DNA from: Campylobacteraceae bacterium
Lineage (GTDB): Bacteria; Campylobacterota; Campylobacteria; Campylobacterales; Campylobacteraceae
Assembly (NCBI GenBank): GCA_012521935.1
Contig: JAAYLJ010000042.1
Location: 1-17,634, forward strand
Direction of reading: 5' to 3'
DNA length: 17,634 nt
Shown: piece after piece, positions 1 to 6,325 of the stretch
How positions within the stretch are numbered: the stretch's first letter is position 1
How the letters are laid out: every line of letters begins with the position of its first letter
Program-made: the position numbers and the translations under genes
The notes under the pieces: generated by a model
Seen by the model: the letters and a program-made list of their open reading frames with translations, nothing else
Database searches by the model: none
What the model was told of the DNA's origin: nothing

Positions 1-73
1 AGATAAAAAAGAGTCAATCATTAAAGGAAAAGAGGGAAATGCAGAATTCTTTTATGCATTTAAACGCACATAA
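1..73 (+). CDS. tlyA: TlyA-family rRNA 2'-O-methyltransferase, C-terminal fragment
   Basis: Partial gene cut by the window start. The frame beginning at base 2 is open to a TAA at 71-73 and gives 23 residues ending GKEGNAEFFYAFKRT. The G-K-x-G-N-x-E-F/Y-F pattern is the usual carboxy terminus of TlyA (hemolysin A / FtsJ-like) proteins, which 2'-O-methylate 16S and 23S rRNA cytidines. The frame overlaps the ribF start by 35 nt, and I recall a tlyA-ribF order in Campylobacter, which supports the call. Only the tail is visible, so no catalytic residues can be checked. Confidence 0.72.
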   Translation, partial: DKKESIIKGKEGNAEFFYAFKRT

Positions 74-935
74 AGTTACATCTTTAGCCATTGGTTGTTT
101 TGATGGAATCCATAGAGGACACCAGCAACTTTTAAGTAGGCTAGGAAAAGATGGGGCAATTTTTGTGGTAGATAAGGATGGGGCAAACTTAACTCCTGGA
201 ACAAAAAGGAGTGAGTATTCAAAATATCCATGTATGTTTTACCATTTTTTAAAACTAAAAGATTTAACTGGAGAGGAGTTTGTTGAGCTTTTACAAAAAC
301 TTTTTCCAAATTTAAAAAAAATAGTAGTTGGGTATGATTTTAAATTTGGCGCTAATAGATCTTGCGAAGCAAAAGATTTACACCATCTGTTTAATGGAGA
401 GGTTGACATAATAAAAGAGTTCTGTTTTGATGGAATTTCAGTCCACTCTTCAATAATTAGAGAACTTTTAAAAGATGGAAATATTTTACAAGCAAATAGG
501 CTTTTGGGAAGAGAGTATGCGATAATTGGGGATGTAGTGACTGGACAAGGACTTGGGAAGAGCGAGCTTTATCCAACTATAAATTTAAATGTAAAAAAAT
601 ATCTTTTACCAAAAGAGGGAACTTACGCTACTAGAAGCAAAATTGGCGATAAGATTTATGAATCAGTTAGTTTTTTAGGAGTTAGAAAAAGTACCGATGG
701 TGAATTTTCAGTTGAAACTCATATTTTAAATGAAGAGCTTAATGAGATACCTCCATATATAGAGCTGTTTTTTGTTGATTTTATTAGAGAAAATAGAAAA
801 TTTGAAGATCTAGCTAAATTAAAAGAGGCAATCACAAGCGATATTTTAAGTGCAAAAGAGGCTTTAAAAACTTGTAAAGTCTATTTTGATAGTAAGAATG
901 AGTGCGAGTTTAACTACCTAGACCGGCCAGTTTAA
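39..935 (+). CDS. ribF: Bifunctional riboflavin kinase / FMN adenylyltransferase
   Basis: Makes FMN from riboflavin and ATP, then FAD from FMN and ATP, in the cytoplasm. The 298 residues fit the RibF family. The N-terminal nucleotidyltransferase domain shows GCFDGIHRGH at about 19-28, with the HxGH ATP-binding motif, and VGYDFKFG at about 97-104. A SSIIRELL segment then leads into LLGREYAIIGDVVTGQGLGKSELYPTINL-type sequence (about 155-183), the kinase ATP/Mg region with PTIN in place of the common PTAN. A VETHIL segment further on holds the expected catalytic Glu. The ATG at 39 has AAAGGA 9 nt upstream; an ATG at 54 is a possible alternative start, and either overlaps tlyA. The TAA stop lies inside an inverted repeat. 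It is co-directional with tlyA and probably translationally coupled to it. Confidence 0.93.
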   Translation: MQNSFMHLNAHKVTSLAIGCFDGIHRGHQQLLSRLGKDGAIFVVDKDGANLTPGTKRSEYSKYPCMFYHFLKLKDLTGEEFVELLQKLFPNLKKIVVGYDFKFGANRSCEAKDLHHLFNGEVDIIKEFCFDGISVHSSIIRELLKDGNILQANRLLGREYAIIGDVVTGQGLGKSELYPTINLNVKKYLLPKEGTYATRSKIGDKIYESVSFLGVRKSTDGEFSVETHILNEELNEIPPYIELFFVDFIRENRKFEDLAKLKEAITSDILSAKEALKTCKVYFDSKNECEFNYLDRPV

Positions 936-944
936 ACTGGCTGG
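923..944. terminator. Hairpin between convergent ribF and lipoprotein gene
   Basis: Near-perfect inverted repeat: CCGGCCAG, centre TTTAAA, CTGGCTGG, with one G-T wobble. It covers the ribF stop codon (933-935) and ends 6 nt before the stop of the convergent minus-strand gene. Neither side has a good T-run, so this is a weak bidirectional terminator at best. Confidence 0.5.
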
Positions 945-950
945 CTTAAA

Positions 951-1439
951 TCACTCAACGACTCCTCGTATGATTCTCTCTTCTCCTGCTTTGTCAAAAG
1001 AGATCGTGAGTGTAGTCTCTTTTTCACCCACTTCTAAAATGGCATACTGAGTTAGCCTTGGAAGGTCATAGGTGGTGGATGGCTGCTCTACAAAAAGAGC
1101 GCAATTATTGTTTGCTATAAACTCACCCTCATATATAAATGTTTTACTTTTAAGGTAGCTATTTGTGCTACTTCCTGAAAAGGTAAAATCACTTTCACAC
1201 TTAGTTTTAGCAAAACCCTCACCAGTTCTATTGTCTAGTTTTGGAAAATAGATATTTAAGCTATCTTTACTAAGATTTAGCTCAACGCTAGTTGCAAAAG
1301 GTGCCATTTTTCCAACTTGGGCAACTTCGCCTTTAAATAAACCCCCTTCACTGACTGCTAAAGGAGATTTGGTAGCTTGGCAACCTGCAAAAACAGTTAC
1401 AATAAGCAGTATCGCTGTAAAATTAAATAGTCTCATCAT
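951..1439 (-). CDS. Small exported lipoprotein of unknown function
   Basis: A 162-residue protein I do not recognise. Residues 4-19 are a hydrophobic signal followed by Phe-Ala-Gly-Cys20, a lipobox with a non-canonical Phe at -3, so Cys20 is the likely lipidated residue. The mature part is polar and Thr/Ser-rich with alternating residues that suggest beta structure. It has two further cysteines (about 81 and 113) that could form a disulfide. The gene begins 6 nt after the cytochrome gene ends; its AAGGAGA ribosome binding site overlaps the cytochrome stop codon, so the two are almost certainly co-transcribed and coupled. Two adjacent ATG codons make the start uncertain by one residue. A role as an accessory of the periplasmic cytochrome is inferred from the operon only. 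Confidence 0.8.
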   Translation of the reverse strand: MMRLFNFTAILLIVTVFAGCQATKSPLAVSEGGLFKGEVAQVGKMAPFATSVELNLSKDSLNIYFPKLDNRTGEGFAKTKCESDFTFSGSSTNSYLKSKTFIYEGEFIANNNCALFVEQPSTTYDLPRLTQYAILEVGEKETTLTISFDKAGEERIIRGVVE

Positions 1440-1445
1440 CTCTCC

Positions 1446-2570
1446 TTAATTACTTGGCTTTTGTTTAATGATGCCCTTGTAAGGCCCAACTTTATAATCC
1501 ATTCTATCCTTGCCCTCATCTGGATAGGTTAGCTCTCCACCCTCTCCATAGTAGCCCATGACATCTTGGTCTGGTACTCTAACTCTTGTGTCTGGAAAGT
1601 CTACATTTCTATTGTATTTAATGGGTCTATAATGCTCATCCATATTTATAAATGCAGCTACATCATAAGCCTCTTTATCTGAAAGAATTGGACCTTGTGC
1701 AGATGAGCCTTTTGGCATTGAGTTTCTAATGAAATCAGCTGCTTTTAAAGTTCTATACATGCCAGCACCTGTATTGTATGTATCATCAGTCCCCCAAAGT
1801 GGCGGAGTTATATATCCATCCATTTTCCCATTGGCATCAAATCTTTTCTCGCCCTCACCATTTTCACCGTGGCAAGTTGCGCACATGCTCTCATAGACTG
1901 CTCTTCCATTTTCAACATCAGCTCTATTGTTGATAACCATTTTTCTATCAACTTTAAAAAGGCGTCTACCCTCGATTTTGCTAGCCCCTACTGGAACCCC
2001 TTGGCTTAGCCAGTGCATATAGGTTTGCATGGCCATCATTTCTTTGCTTGAAGCTGGAAGTTTATATCCATTCATGCTTCTTTCCATGCAGCCATTAATT
2101 CTTGCAGTCAAATCTCCCAATACATCCTCGCGGTTTCTATATTGAGGGAAGTGGCCAAAAGTACCCACAAAAGGTGCGCCATACTTAAAGGTTCCCGCCC
2201 CAAGATGACAGTTTGTACAAGCTCCATTATTTCCTGAATATCGCATATTTTTATCTTCAACCTCTGGTCCAATATGCCTCCATGTTGCAACCATTAATTG
2301 ATAACCATACTCAACCATTTCACCATACTTGGTGTCTGGAACTATCGGTTTAGCATTCAGTGGATCCCAAAACGGATCACCCTCAAAAGCTGGAATAGCA
2401 TAGTTTATGGTGCCATTTTCAACCTCATTGATGGTGACATCATCTAGCCACTCTATCTTTGGCTGCTTATAGCCCCTATCTCCACGCTCAGACAAAGTCC
2501 ATGGTTCAAATGCAAAAGCCAAAGTAGTTAGAAAACTAAAAGCAACAACTACTGATGCAACTTGACGCAT
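1446..2570 (-). CDS. tsdA: Diheme cytochrome c, TsdA-like thiosulfate dehydrogenase / tetrathionate reductase
   Basis: Periplasmic protein of 374 residues with a signal peptide (1-20, cleavage after AFA). Two heme-attachment motifs are visible: CTNCH (118-122) and CATCH (230-234). Around heme 1 are the TsdA/SoxA-like signatures INGCMERSMNG (about 159-168), whose Cys161 matches the cysteine axial ligand of TsdA enzymes, and YMHWLSQGVPVG (about 184-195). After heme 2, PPLWG (256-260), YNTGAGMYR and FIRNSMPKG supply the expected methionine ligand, Met285. TsdA couples two thiosulfates to tetrathionate or runs in reverse; the direction cannot be told from sequence, although the Campylobacter jejuni enzyme is known to reduce tetrathionate. 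The start is supported by AAGGAG upstream. It is first gene of a two-gene unit with the lipoprotein and divergent from a sensory cassette. Family confidence is good, exact substrate less so. Confidence 0.85.
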   Translation of the reverse strand: MRQVASVVVAFSFLTTLAFAFEPWTLSERGDRGYKQPKIEWLDDVTINEVENGTINYAIPAFEGDPFWDPLNAKPIVPDTKYGEMVEYGYQLMVATWRHIGPEVEDKNMRYSGNNGACTNCHLGAGTFKYGAPFVGTFGHFPQYRNREDVLGDLTARINGCMERSMNGYKLPASSKEMMAMQTYMHWLSQGVPVGASKIEGRRLFKVDRKMVINNRADVENGRAVYESMCATCHGENGEGEKRFDANGKMDGYITPPLWGTDDTYNTGAGMYRTLKAADFIRNSMPKGSSAQGPILSDKEAYDVAAFINMDEHYRPIKYNRNVDFPDTRVRVPDQDVMGYYGEGGELTYPDEGKDRMDYKVGPYKGIIKQKPSN

Positions 2571-2601
2571 TTTCTCTCCTTTTTAGTTTTGTTATGTAAT
2601 A

Positions 2602-2607
2602 ATTATA
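2602..2607 (-). promoter_or_regulatory. -10 element of the tsdA promoter
   Basis: ATTATA on the plus strand reads TATAAT on the minus strand, about 32 bp upstream of the tsdA start codon. No TTGACA-like -35 sits at 16-18 bp; that position is occupied by the direct repeats at 2617-2637. This arrangement is typical of activator-dependent promoters. Confidence 0.55.
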
Positions 2608-2616
2608 TATCTTTAA

Positions 2617-2637
2617 TGTAAAGTTTGTGTAAAGTTT
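2617..2637. promoter_or_regulatory. Tandem TGTAAAGTTT repeats, candidate response-regulator operator
   Basis: TGTAAAGTTT occurs at 2617-2626 and again, identically, at 2628-2637. The 11-bp period places both copies on the same face of the helix, the spacing that OmpR/PhoB-family regulators need to bind as head-to-tail dimers. A weaker copy (TGTAATAATT, 7 of 10 matches) begins at 2595, exactly 22 bp before the first. The repeats lie over the -35 position for tsdA and about 70-90 bp upstream of the divergent cassette that encodes an OmpR-family regulator. That this regulator binds here is inference. Confidence 0.55.
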
Positions 2638-2709
2638 TGGACTATTAATTTAAGCTTTATCAAAGGATGTGCAATCTTCTCTTTTAAGTTTTATACAACT
2701 CTATTCATC

Positions 2710-3585
2710 ATGATTTTTCTATCTTTTTTTGGCACTATCTACACCCTAAAGCAGATTAATGAAGCAGTTTTTAAAGAGTCAATTCAAAAACAGGTTGAAT
2801 CAGCACTCTGGCAAGCTCAAGAGGCGATAGATTATAGAAAAAGAGCAGCGCTTTCTATCTCTTTGGCTCTTTCAAAATCACCCATGATTAAAGAGGCTTA
2901 TATCAGTTCAAATAGGGAGATGATTTTTGAAAAAAGCGATGAATACATAAAACAAAGCCATGAACTTGGAGAGATAGATTTGCAGTTTCACACAAAAGAT
3001 TTAAAAGCTTGGGCTAGAAGCTGGGATGAGGACTCATATGGGATGGAACTATCTAGCTTTAGAAAAGGCTTGGTTCATGTGAAGCAGAGCAAGGAGCCAT
3101 ATGTCTCAATAGAGCTTGGGAAAAGATTGAACATTAAAGCAATATCACCAATAATCATAAAAGATGAGTTTCTTGGTTCAGTTGAGGCGATAGTTGGGTT
3201 TGAGAGTTTGGAGAAGAGTTTAAAAGAGAAGGGGATAGACTTCATTGTTTTGCTAAATAGGGATCATTTAGAGATAGCGCAGTGGGAAAAAAGCAAGGAG
3301 AGGGCAGGAGAATATGTGATTGTGTGCCAAACTACAAAGGGAGATGAGTCTATTAGAAAGTTTGCCAAAGAGTCACTGTTTGATGATGGGTTTTTGGAGG
3401 ATGGAGAGAGGGTGTATGGGTTTTTACCACTTTTTAATATAGATGCAACTCCTTTGGGATACTTTGGAGTTGCACTTAAAAAAAATGAGGTGAAACATAG
3501 ACAGGTTAGGCAGGATGAGCCTATGCTATTAAGTCCAGATATAGTTGGATTGGATGAAGAGCTAGAGGGGATAGAGATAAGATGA
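2710..3585 (+). CDS. Membrane-anchored Cache-domain sensor without output domain
   Basis: At least 291 residues. One N-terminal membrane segment (residues 1-15 or so, probably longer) is followed by an extracytoplasmic domain with dCache-type signatures common in chemoreceptors: LQFHTKDLKAWARSW (about 96-110), LSSFRKGLV, PYVSIELGKRLNIKAISPI and FLGSVEAIVGFE. No HAMP, signalling, kinase or cyclase domain follows; the C terminus is an acidic tail. It overlaps the response regulator gene by 4 nt (ATGA), so the two are translationally coupled. It is probably a ligand-sensing partner of the kinase. The start is doubtful. ATG 2710 has no ribosome binding site and begins mid-helix, while the frame is open upstream to 2617. 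AAAGGA at 2662-2667 is well placed for an in-frame ATC at 2674 or an out-of-frame GTG at 2669. Confidence 0.75.
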   Translation: MIFLSFFGTIYTLKQINEAVFKESIQKQVESALWQAQEAIDYRKRAALSISLALSKSPMIKEAYISSNREMIFEKSDEYIKQSHELGEIDLQFHTKDLKAWARSWDEDSYGMELSSFRKGLVHVKQSKEPYVSIELGKRLNIKAISPIIIKDEFLGSVEAIVGFESLEKSLKEKGIDFIVLLNRDHLEIAQWEKSKERAGEYVIVCQTTKGDESIRKFAKESLFDDGFLEDGERVYGFLPLFNIDATPLGYFGVALKKNEVKHRQVRQDEPMLLSPDIVGLDEELEGIEIR

Positions 3586-4244
3586 AGATTCTTTTACTTG
3601 AAGATGATTTTGCATATAAAGAGTCAATTACTGAGTATTTAAACTCTCTTGGGTATGAGGTTGATGATTTTGATAATGGCGATGAGGCACTAGATGCAAT
3701 CTTTAAGAAAAATTTTGACCTCCTTCTTTTGGATATTAGGGTTCCAGGAAGCGATGGGTATGAGGTAGTTAAGACAATAAGAGAGTATGAGATTTTCACT
3801 CCAGTTATATTCATAACATCGCTTACTGATATACAGAATTTAAGCTTAGGGTATGAGCTTGGATGCAATGATTATATAAGAAAACCTTTTGCACTAAAGG
3901 AGTTAAAATATAGAGTTGCTCAAGCTTTGAAAAATAAGGCAGGGGTAGAAAAAGAGAAGATAGACTTAAGTAGTGACTACTGCTTTTGCATAGATGAGTA
4001 TAGGCTTTTTAAGGGGAGTGAAGAGATTAAACTCTCCAAAATAGAGCAGAAGCTTCTTCATCTACTAGCTACAAATATGGGAATAGTTTTAAGTAGTGAA
4101 ATCATTGGGGAGTATGTTTGGGGGAGTGAAGAGTATAATGCAACCGATGTTAGAATGGCCATTAAAAAATTAAGAGATAAGACAGACAAAGAGTTAATAG
4201 TAAACTATAGAGCTCAAGGCTATGGAATTGAAAAAAGAGACTAA
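3582..4244 (+). CDS. OmpR/PhoB-family DNA-binding response regulator
   Basis: 220 residues with an N-terminal receiver and a C-terminal winged helix. The acidic pair is Asp8/Asp9, the phosphoacceptor Asp51 (LLLLDIRVPGSDG), the switch Thr79 (IFIT) and the conserved Lys101 (IRKPF). The winged-helix domain covers about 128-217, with the LSKIEQKLLHLLATN and TDVRMAIKKLRDK helices and the YRAQGYG wing expected of Trans_Reg_C. It overlaps the upstream sensor gene by 4 nt and the downstream kinase gene by 23 nt. It is phosphorylated, presumably, by that kinase and then binds tandem direct repeats; the best candidate in view is the repeat upstream of tsdA. Family assignment is certain, target is inferred. 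Confidence 0.93.
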   Translation: MKILLLEDDFAYKESITEYLNSLGYEVDDFDNGDEALDAIFKKNFDLLLLDIRVPGSDGYEVVKTIREYEIFTPVIFITSLTDIQNLSLGYELGCNDYIRKPFALKELKYRVAQALKNKAGVEKEKIDLSSDYCFCIDEYRLFKGSEEIKLSKIEQKLLHLLATNMGIVLSSEIIGEYVWGSEEYNATDVRMAIKKLRDKTDKELIVNYRAQGYGIEKRD

Positions 4245-5370
4245 GCACTCACTCTCTTATGCTTTTTTATATACCCTTGTCACTCTATTTATAGTTTCTA
4301 TCCCTATATTTGCCTATCTTGCACTATCTATAGAGTATTCAAAATACAAACAAGAGCAAGAGCTCATTAAGTACGCTGATGAGTTGGAGCAGATAATATA
4401 TAAGATACCAAAGGAGACTAAGGTTTTTGTATTTCCAAGGTCTTTACTATATAGAAGTGCGATTTTGGATAGTGGAAATAGGGAGATTTTCTCTTTGCTA
4501 AAAGATGAAAAGATACCAAAAGCACTAGGTGTAGAGACAAGCTTTAAAAGATTAGTCTACAAGCAAGAGCTTTCAGCCAACCTATTGAGTGCAAAATATT
4601 TGATTGTGACTAGAGAGCTGTCCTATAAAGAGGTTTTTTTAAACACCTTTATGCTCATTGCCATAGTTGGGTTTTTCGTATTTGGGTTTTCACTTTTGAT
4701 TTTAGTAAAAAGTAGTGAACCCTTTAGAGAAGCTGCAAAGCAGATGGATAGATTCTTCAAGGATGCAATGCATGAGCTTAAGACTCCTCTTGGAGTGATA
4801 AAGATAAATTTAGAGATGCTATATGAGGAGTTTGGAGAGAAAAGAGCCCTAACTAGAGCTAATTCGGCTCTAGTTTCACTCTCAACAGTTTATGAGGATA
4901 TTGAGTATCTCATAAAACATAAAAGAGTTGAATACGCTAAGGAGATAATCGATTTTAGTGGGTTTTTGGAATCAAGGGTGGATCTTTTTAAAGACTTGAT
5001 AAGCATCAAGAAATTAAATCTTCAACTAAATATAAAGAGCGATATTTCACTCTATATGAACCGACAAGAGCTTCAAAGAGTTATTGACAATACCCTTTCA
5101 AATGCGATTAAATATACTCCATCTGGCGGGCAGATAAAGGTTAGTTTATATAAAGATGAAGAGAGTACGATTTTTAAGGTTGAAGATAGTGGAGTGGGGA
5201 TAGAAGATAGCAAAGATATCTTTCAAAGATACTATAGGGGAGATGCCATAAAGGGTGGTTTTGGCATTGGGTTAAATATAGTTAAGAAAATTTGTGAAAA
5301 GAGTGGGATAGTGCTAAAAGTTGACTCTAAGGTAGGCAAGGGGAGTAGTTTTTGCTACACTTTCACTTAA
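4222..5370 (+). CDS. Sensor histidine kinase, HAMP-less
   Basis: 382 residues in the inner membrane. TM1 lies at about 12-36, a periplasmic segment of roughly 100 residues follows, and TM2 is at about 141-163. There is no room for a HAMP domain before the H box FFKDAMHELKTPLG, with His184 as phosphoacceptor. The catalytic domain shows the N box (DNTLSNAIKYTP, about 289-300), G1 (DSGVGI, 322-327) and G2 (GGFGIGLNIV, about 345-354). All motifs needed for autophosphorylation are present. The start ATG lies inside the response regulator gene, a 23-nt overlap. The small periplasmic region shows no domain I recognise, so the Cache protein at the head of the operon may provide ligand recognition. 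Confidence 0.92.
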   Translation: MELKKETKHSLSYAFLYTLVTLFIVSIPIFAYLALSIEYSKYKQEQELIKYADELEQIIYKIPKETKVFVFPRSLLYRSAILDSGNREIFSLLKDEKIPKALGVETSFKRLVYKQELSANLLSAKYLIVTRELSYKEVFLNTFMLIAIVGFFVFGFSLLILVKSSEPFREAAKQMDRFFKDAMHELKTPLGVIKINLEMLYEEFGEKRALTRANSALVSLSTVYEDIEYLIKHKRVEYAKEIIDFSGFLESRVDLFKDLISIKKLNLQLNIKSDISLYMNRQELQRVIDNTLSNAIKYTPSGGQIKVSLYKDEESTIFKVEDSGVGIEDSKDIFQRYYRGDAIKGGFGIGLNIVKKICEKSGIVLKVDSKVGKGSSFCYTFT

Positions 5371-5387
5371 GCTAATAGGAGGTTTTA

Positions 5388-6095
5388 TTGGATAAGGTTT
5401 TTTCTAAAGCTATTAAAAAACAGTTTGAATTTGATGATTTGGTTGCTACGGTATTTGATGATATGGCAAGCAGATCAATCCCTTTCTACAAGGAAAATAT
5501 TGAATTAATCACTACTTTTTTATCATCTTTTTTAAATGAAGGCGCTAAGGTTGCTGATTTAGGTTGCTCAACTGCTAGCACTCTAATAGCTCTTAGCAAA
5601 AAATGTAATTTTCCATTAAAGCTTTTAGGGGTTGATAGCGCTAAATCTATGATTGAGATTGCAAAATCTAAAGCAAAAGCATATGGAGTTAAAATAGAGT
5701 TTTTACAAGAAGATATACTCTTAAGCAGTTTTACAAAATGTGACGCGGTGATAGCAAACTATACTTTGCAGTTTATTAGGCCTCCTAAAAGAGCAGTTTT
5801 GGTTAAAAAAATCTATGATTCATTGAATGAAAATGGAGTCTTTATATTTAGTGAAAAGATTTTATATAATGAAAATAGACTAGATAAAATAATGATAGAT
5901 TACTATTTAGATTTTAAAAAAAGAAATGGATATAGTGAATTTGAAATATCTCAAAAAAGAGAAGCCCTTGAAAATGTGCTAATACCTTATAGTGAAAAAG
6001 AGAATTATGAAATGGTGCTAGAAGCTGGTTTTAACAGAGTTGAAACAGTTTTCAAATGGGCTAATTTTGCTACATTTGTAGCTTTTAAATCTTAA
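5388..6095 (+). CDS. cmoA: Carboxy-S-adenosyl-L-methionine synthase
   Basis: Converts S-adenosylmethionine and prephenate to carboxy-SAM, which CmoB uses to form 5-oxyacetyluridine at wobble position 34 of tRNAs. The 235 residues keep the CmoA marks: FDDLVATVFDDMASRSIPFY at the N terminus, the Rossmann motif VADLGCSTAST (about 56-66), VDSAKSMIE, NYTLQFI, LSEK-like FSEKI, DFKKRNGYSEFEISQKREALENVL and the terminal NFATFVAFK. These match the E. coli enzyme segment by segment from memory. Translation starts at TTG 5388, with TAGGAGG 5 nt upstream; there is no suitable ATG. It lies 17 nt after the kinase gene, so it may be read with the sensory cassette although its function is unrelated. Its stop overlaps that of the convergent gene. 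No cmoB is in view. Confidence 0.92.
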   Translation: MDKVFSKAIKKQFEFDDLVATVFDDMASRSIPFYKENIELITTFLSSFLNEGAKVADLGCSTASTLIALSKKCNFPLKLLGVDSAKSMIEIAKSKAKAYGVKIEFLQEDILLSSFTKCDAVIANYTLQFIRPPKRAVLVKKIYDSLNENGVFIFSEKILYNENRLDKIMIDYYLDFKKRNGYSEFEISQKREALENVLIPYSEKENYEMVLEAGFNRVETVFKWANFATFVAFKS

Positions 6096-6325
6096 TTAAA
6101 AAGCTCTGGCTTTCTTTTTTTAAGTTGGCTTACAACTCCTATTATCTCATCAACTCCCATCTCTTCATCACTCTCTTCATTTTCAAAGAAAAAATCTATC
6201 TCTTTAATGTAAGCTTTACTAGCAGCTTCTAAGTTCTCTTTTTTAACCCCAGCAAAAAACAGCATAGCATTTAGCATATCTGTAACCATTGCGGCTAATT
6301 CTTCAACTTCAAGTTCATTACTCAT
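6092..6325 (-). CDS. Small acidic protein of unknown function
   Basis: 77 residues, strongly acidic (EELAAMV, FFFENEESDEEMGVDE), with no signal peptide or membrane segment; predicted helical by eye. I do not recognise a family. It is likely real: its ATG overlaps the end of the DHH phosphoesterase gene by 8 nt, the signature of translational coupling, and it closes the flhA operon. At the 3' end its TAA (6092-6094 on the minus strand) shares bases with the cmoA stop. Function cannot be stated; being coupled to the phosphoesterase, it could be an accessory of that enzyme. Confidence 0.72.
   Translation of the reverse strand: MSNELEVEELAAMVTDMLNAMLFFAGVKKENLEAASKAYIKEIDFFFENEESDEEMGVDEIIGVVSQLKKRKPELFN
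6100..6121 (+). terminator. Weak intrinsic terminator after cmoA
   Basis: AAAGC-tctg-GCTTT hairpin, then C and a run of seven T, 5 nt after the cmoA stop. The stem is only 5 bp. It lies inside the last codons of the convergent 77-residue gene. Confidence 0.4.

Noticed and set aside
2108..2290. 60-residue minus-strand frame inside tsdA
   Set aside because: Same strand but different frame within the heme-1 region of a well supported cytochrome gene.
2682..2685. TTTT run as a phase-variation switch for the Cache gene
   Set aside because: Four bases are too short for slipped-strand variation; a start-codon ambiguity or sequencing indel is more likely.
3521..3868. 115-residue minus-strand frame over the Cache/regulator junction
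   Set aside because: Antisense to two genes with clear domains; Ser/Leu/Ile-rich composition is what antisense of such genes gives.
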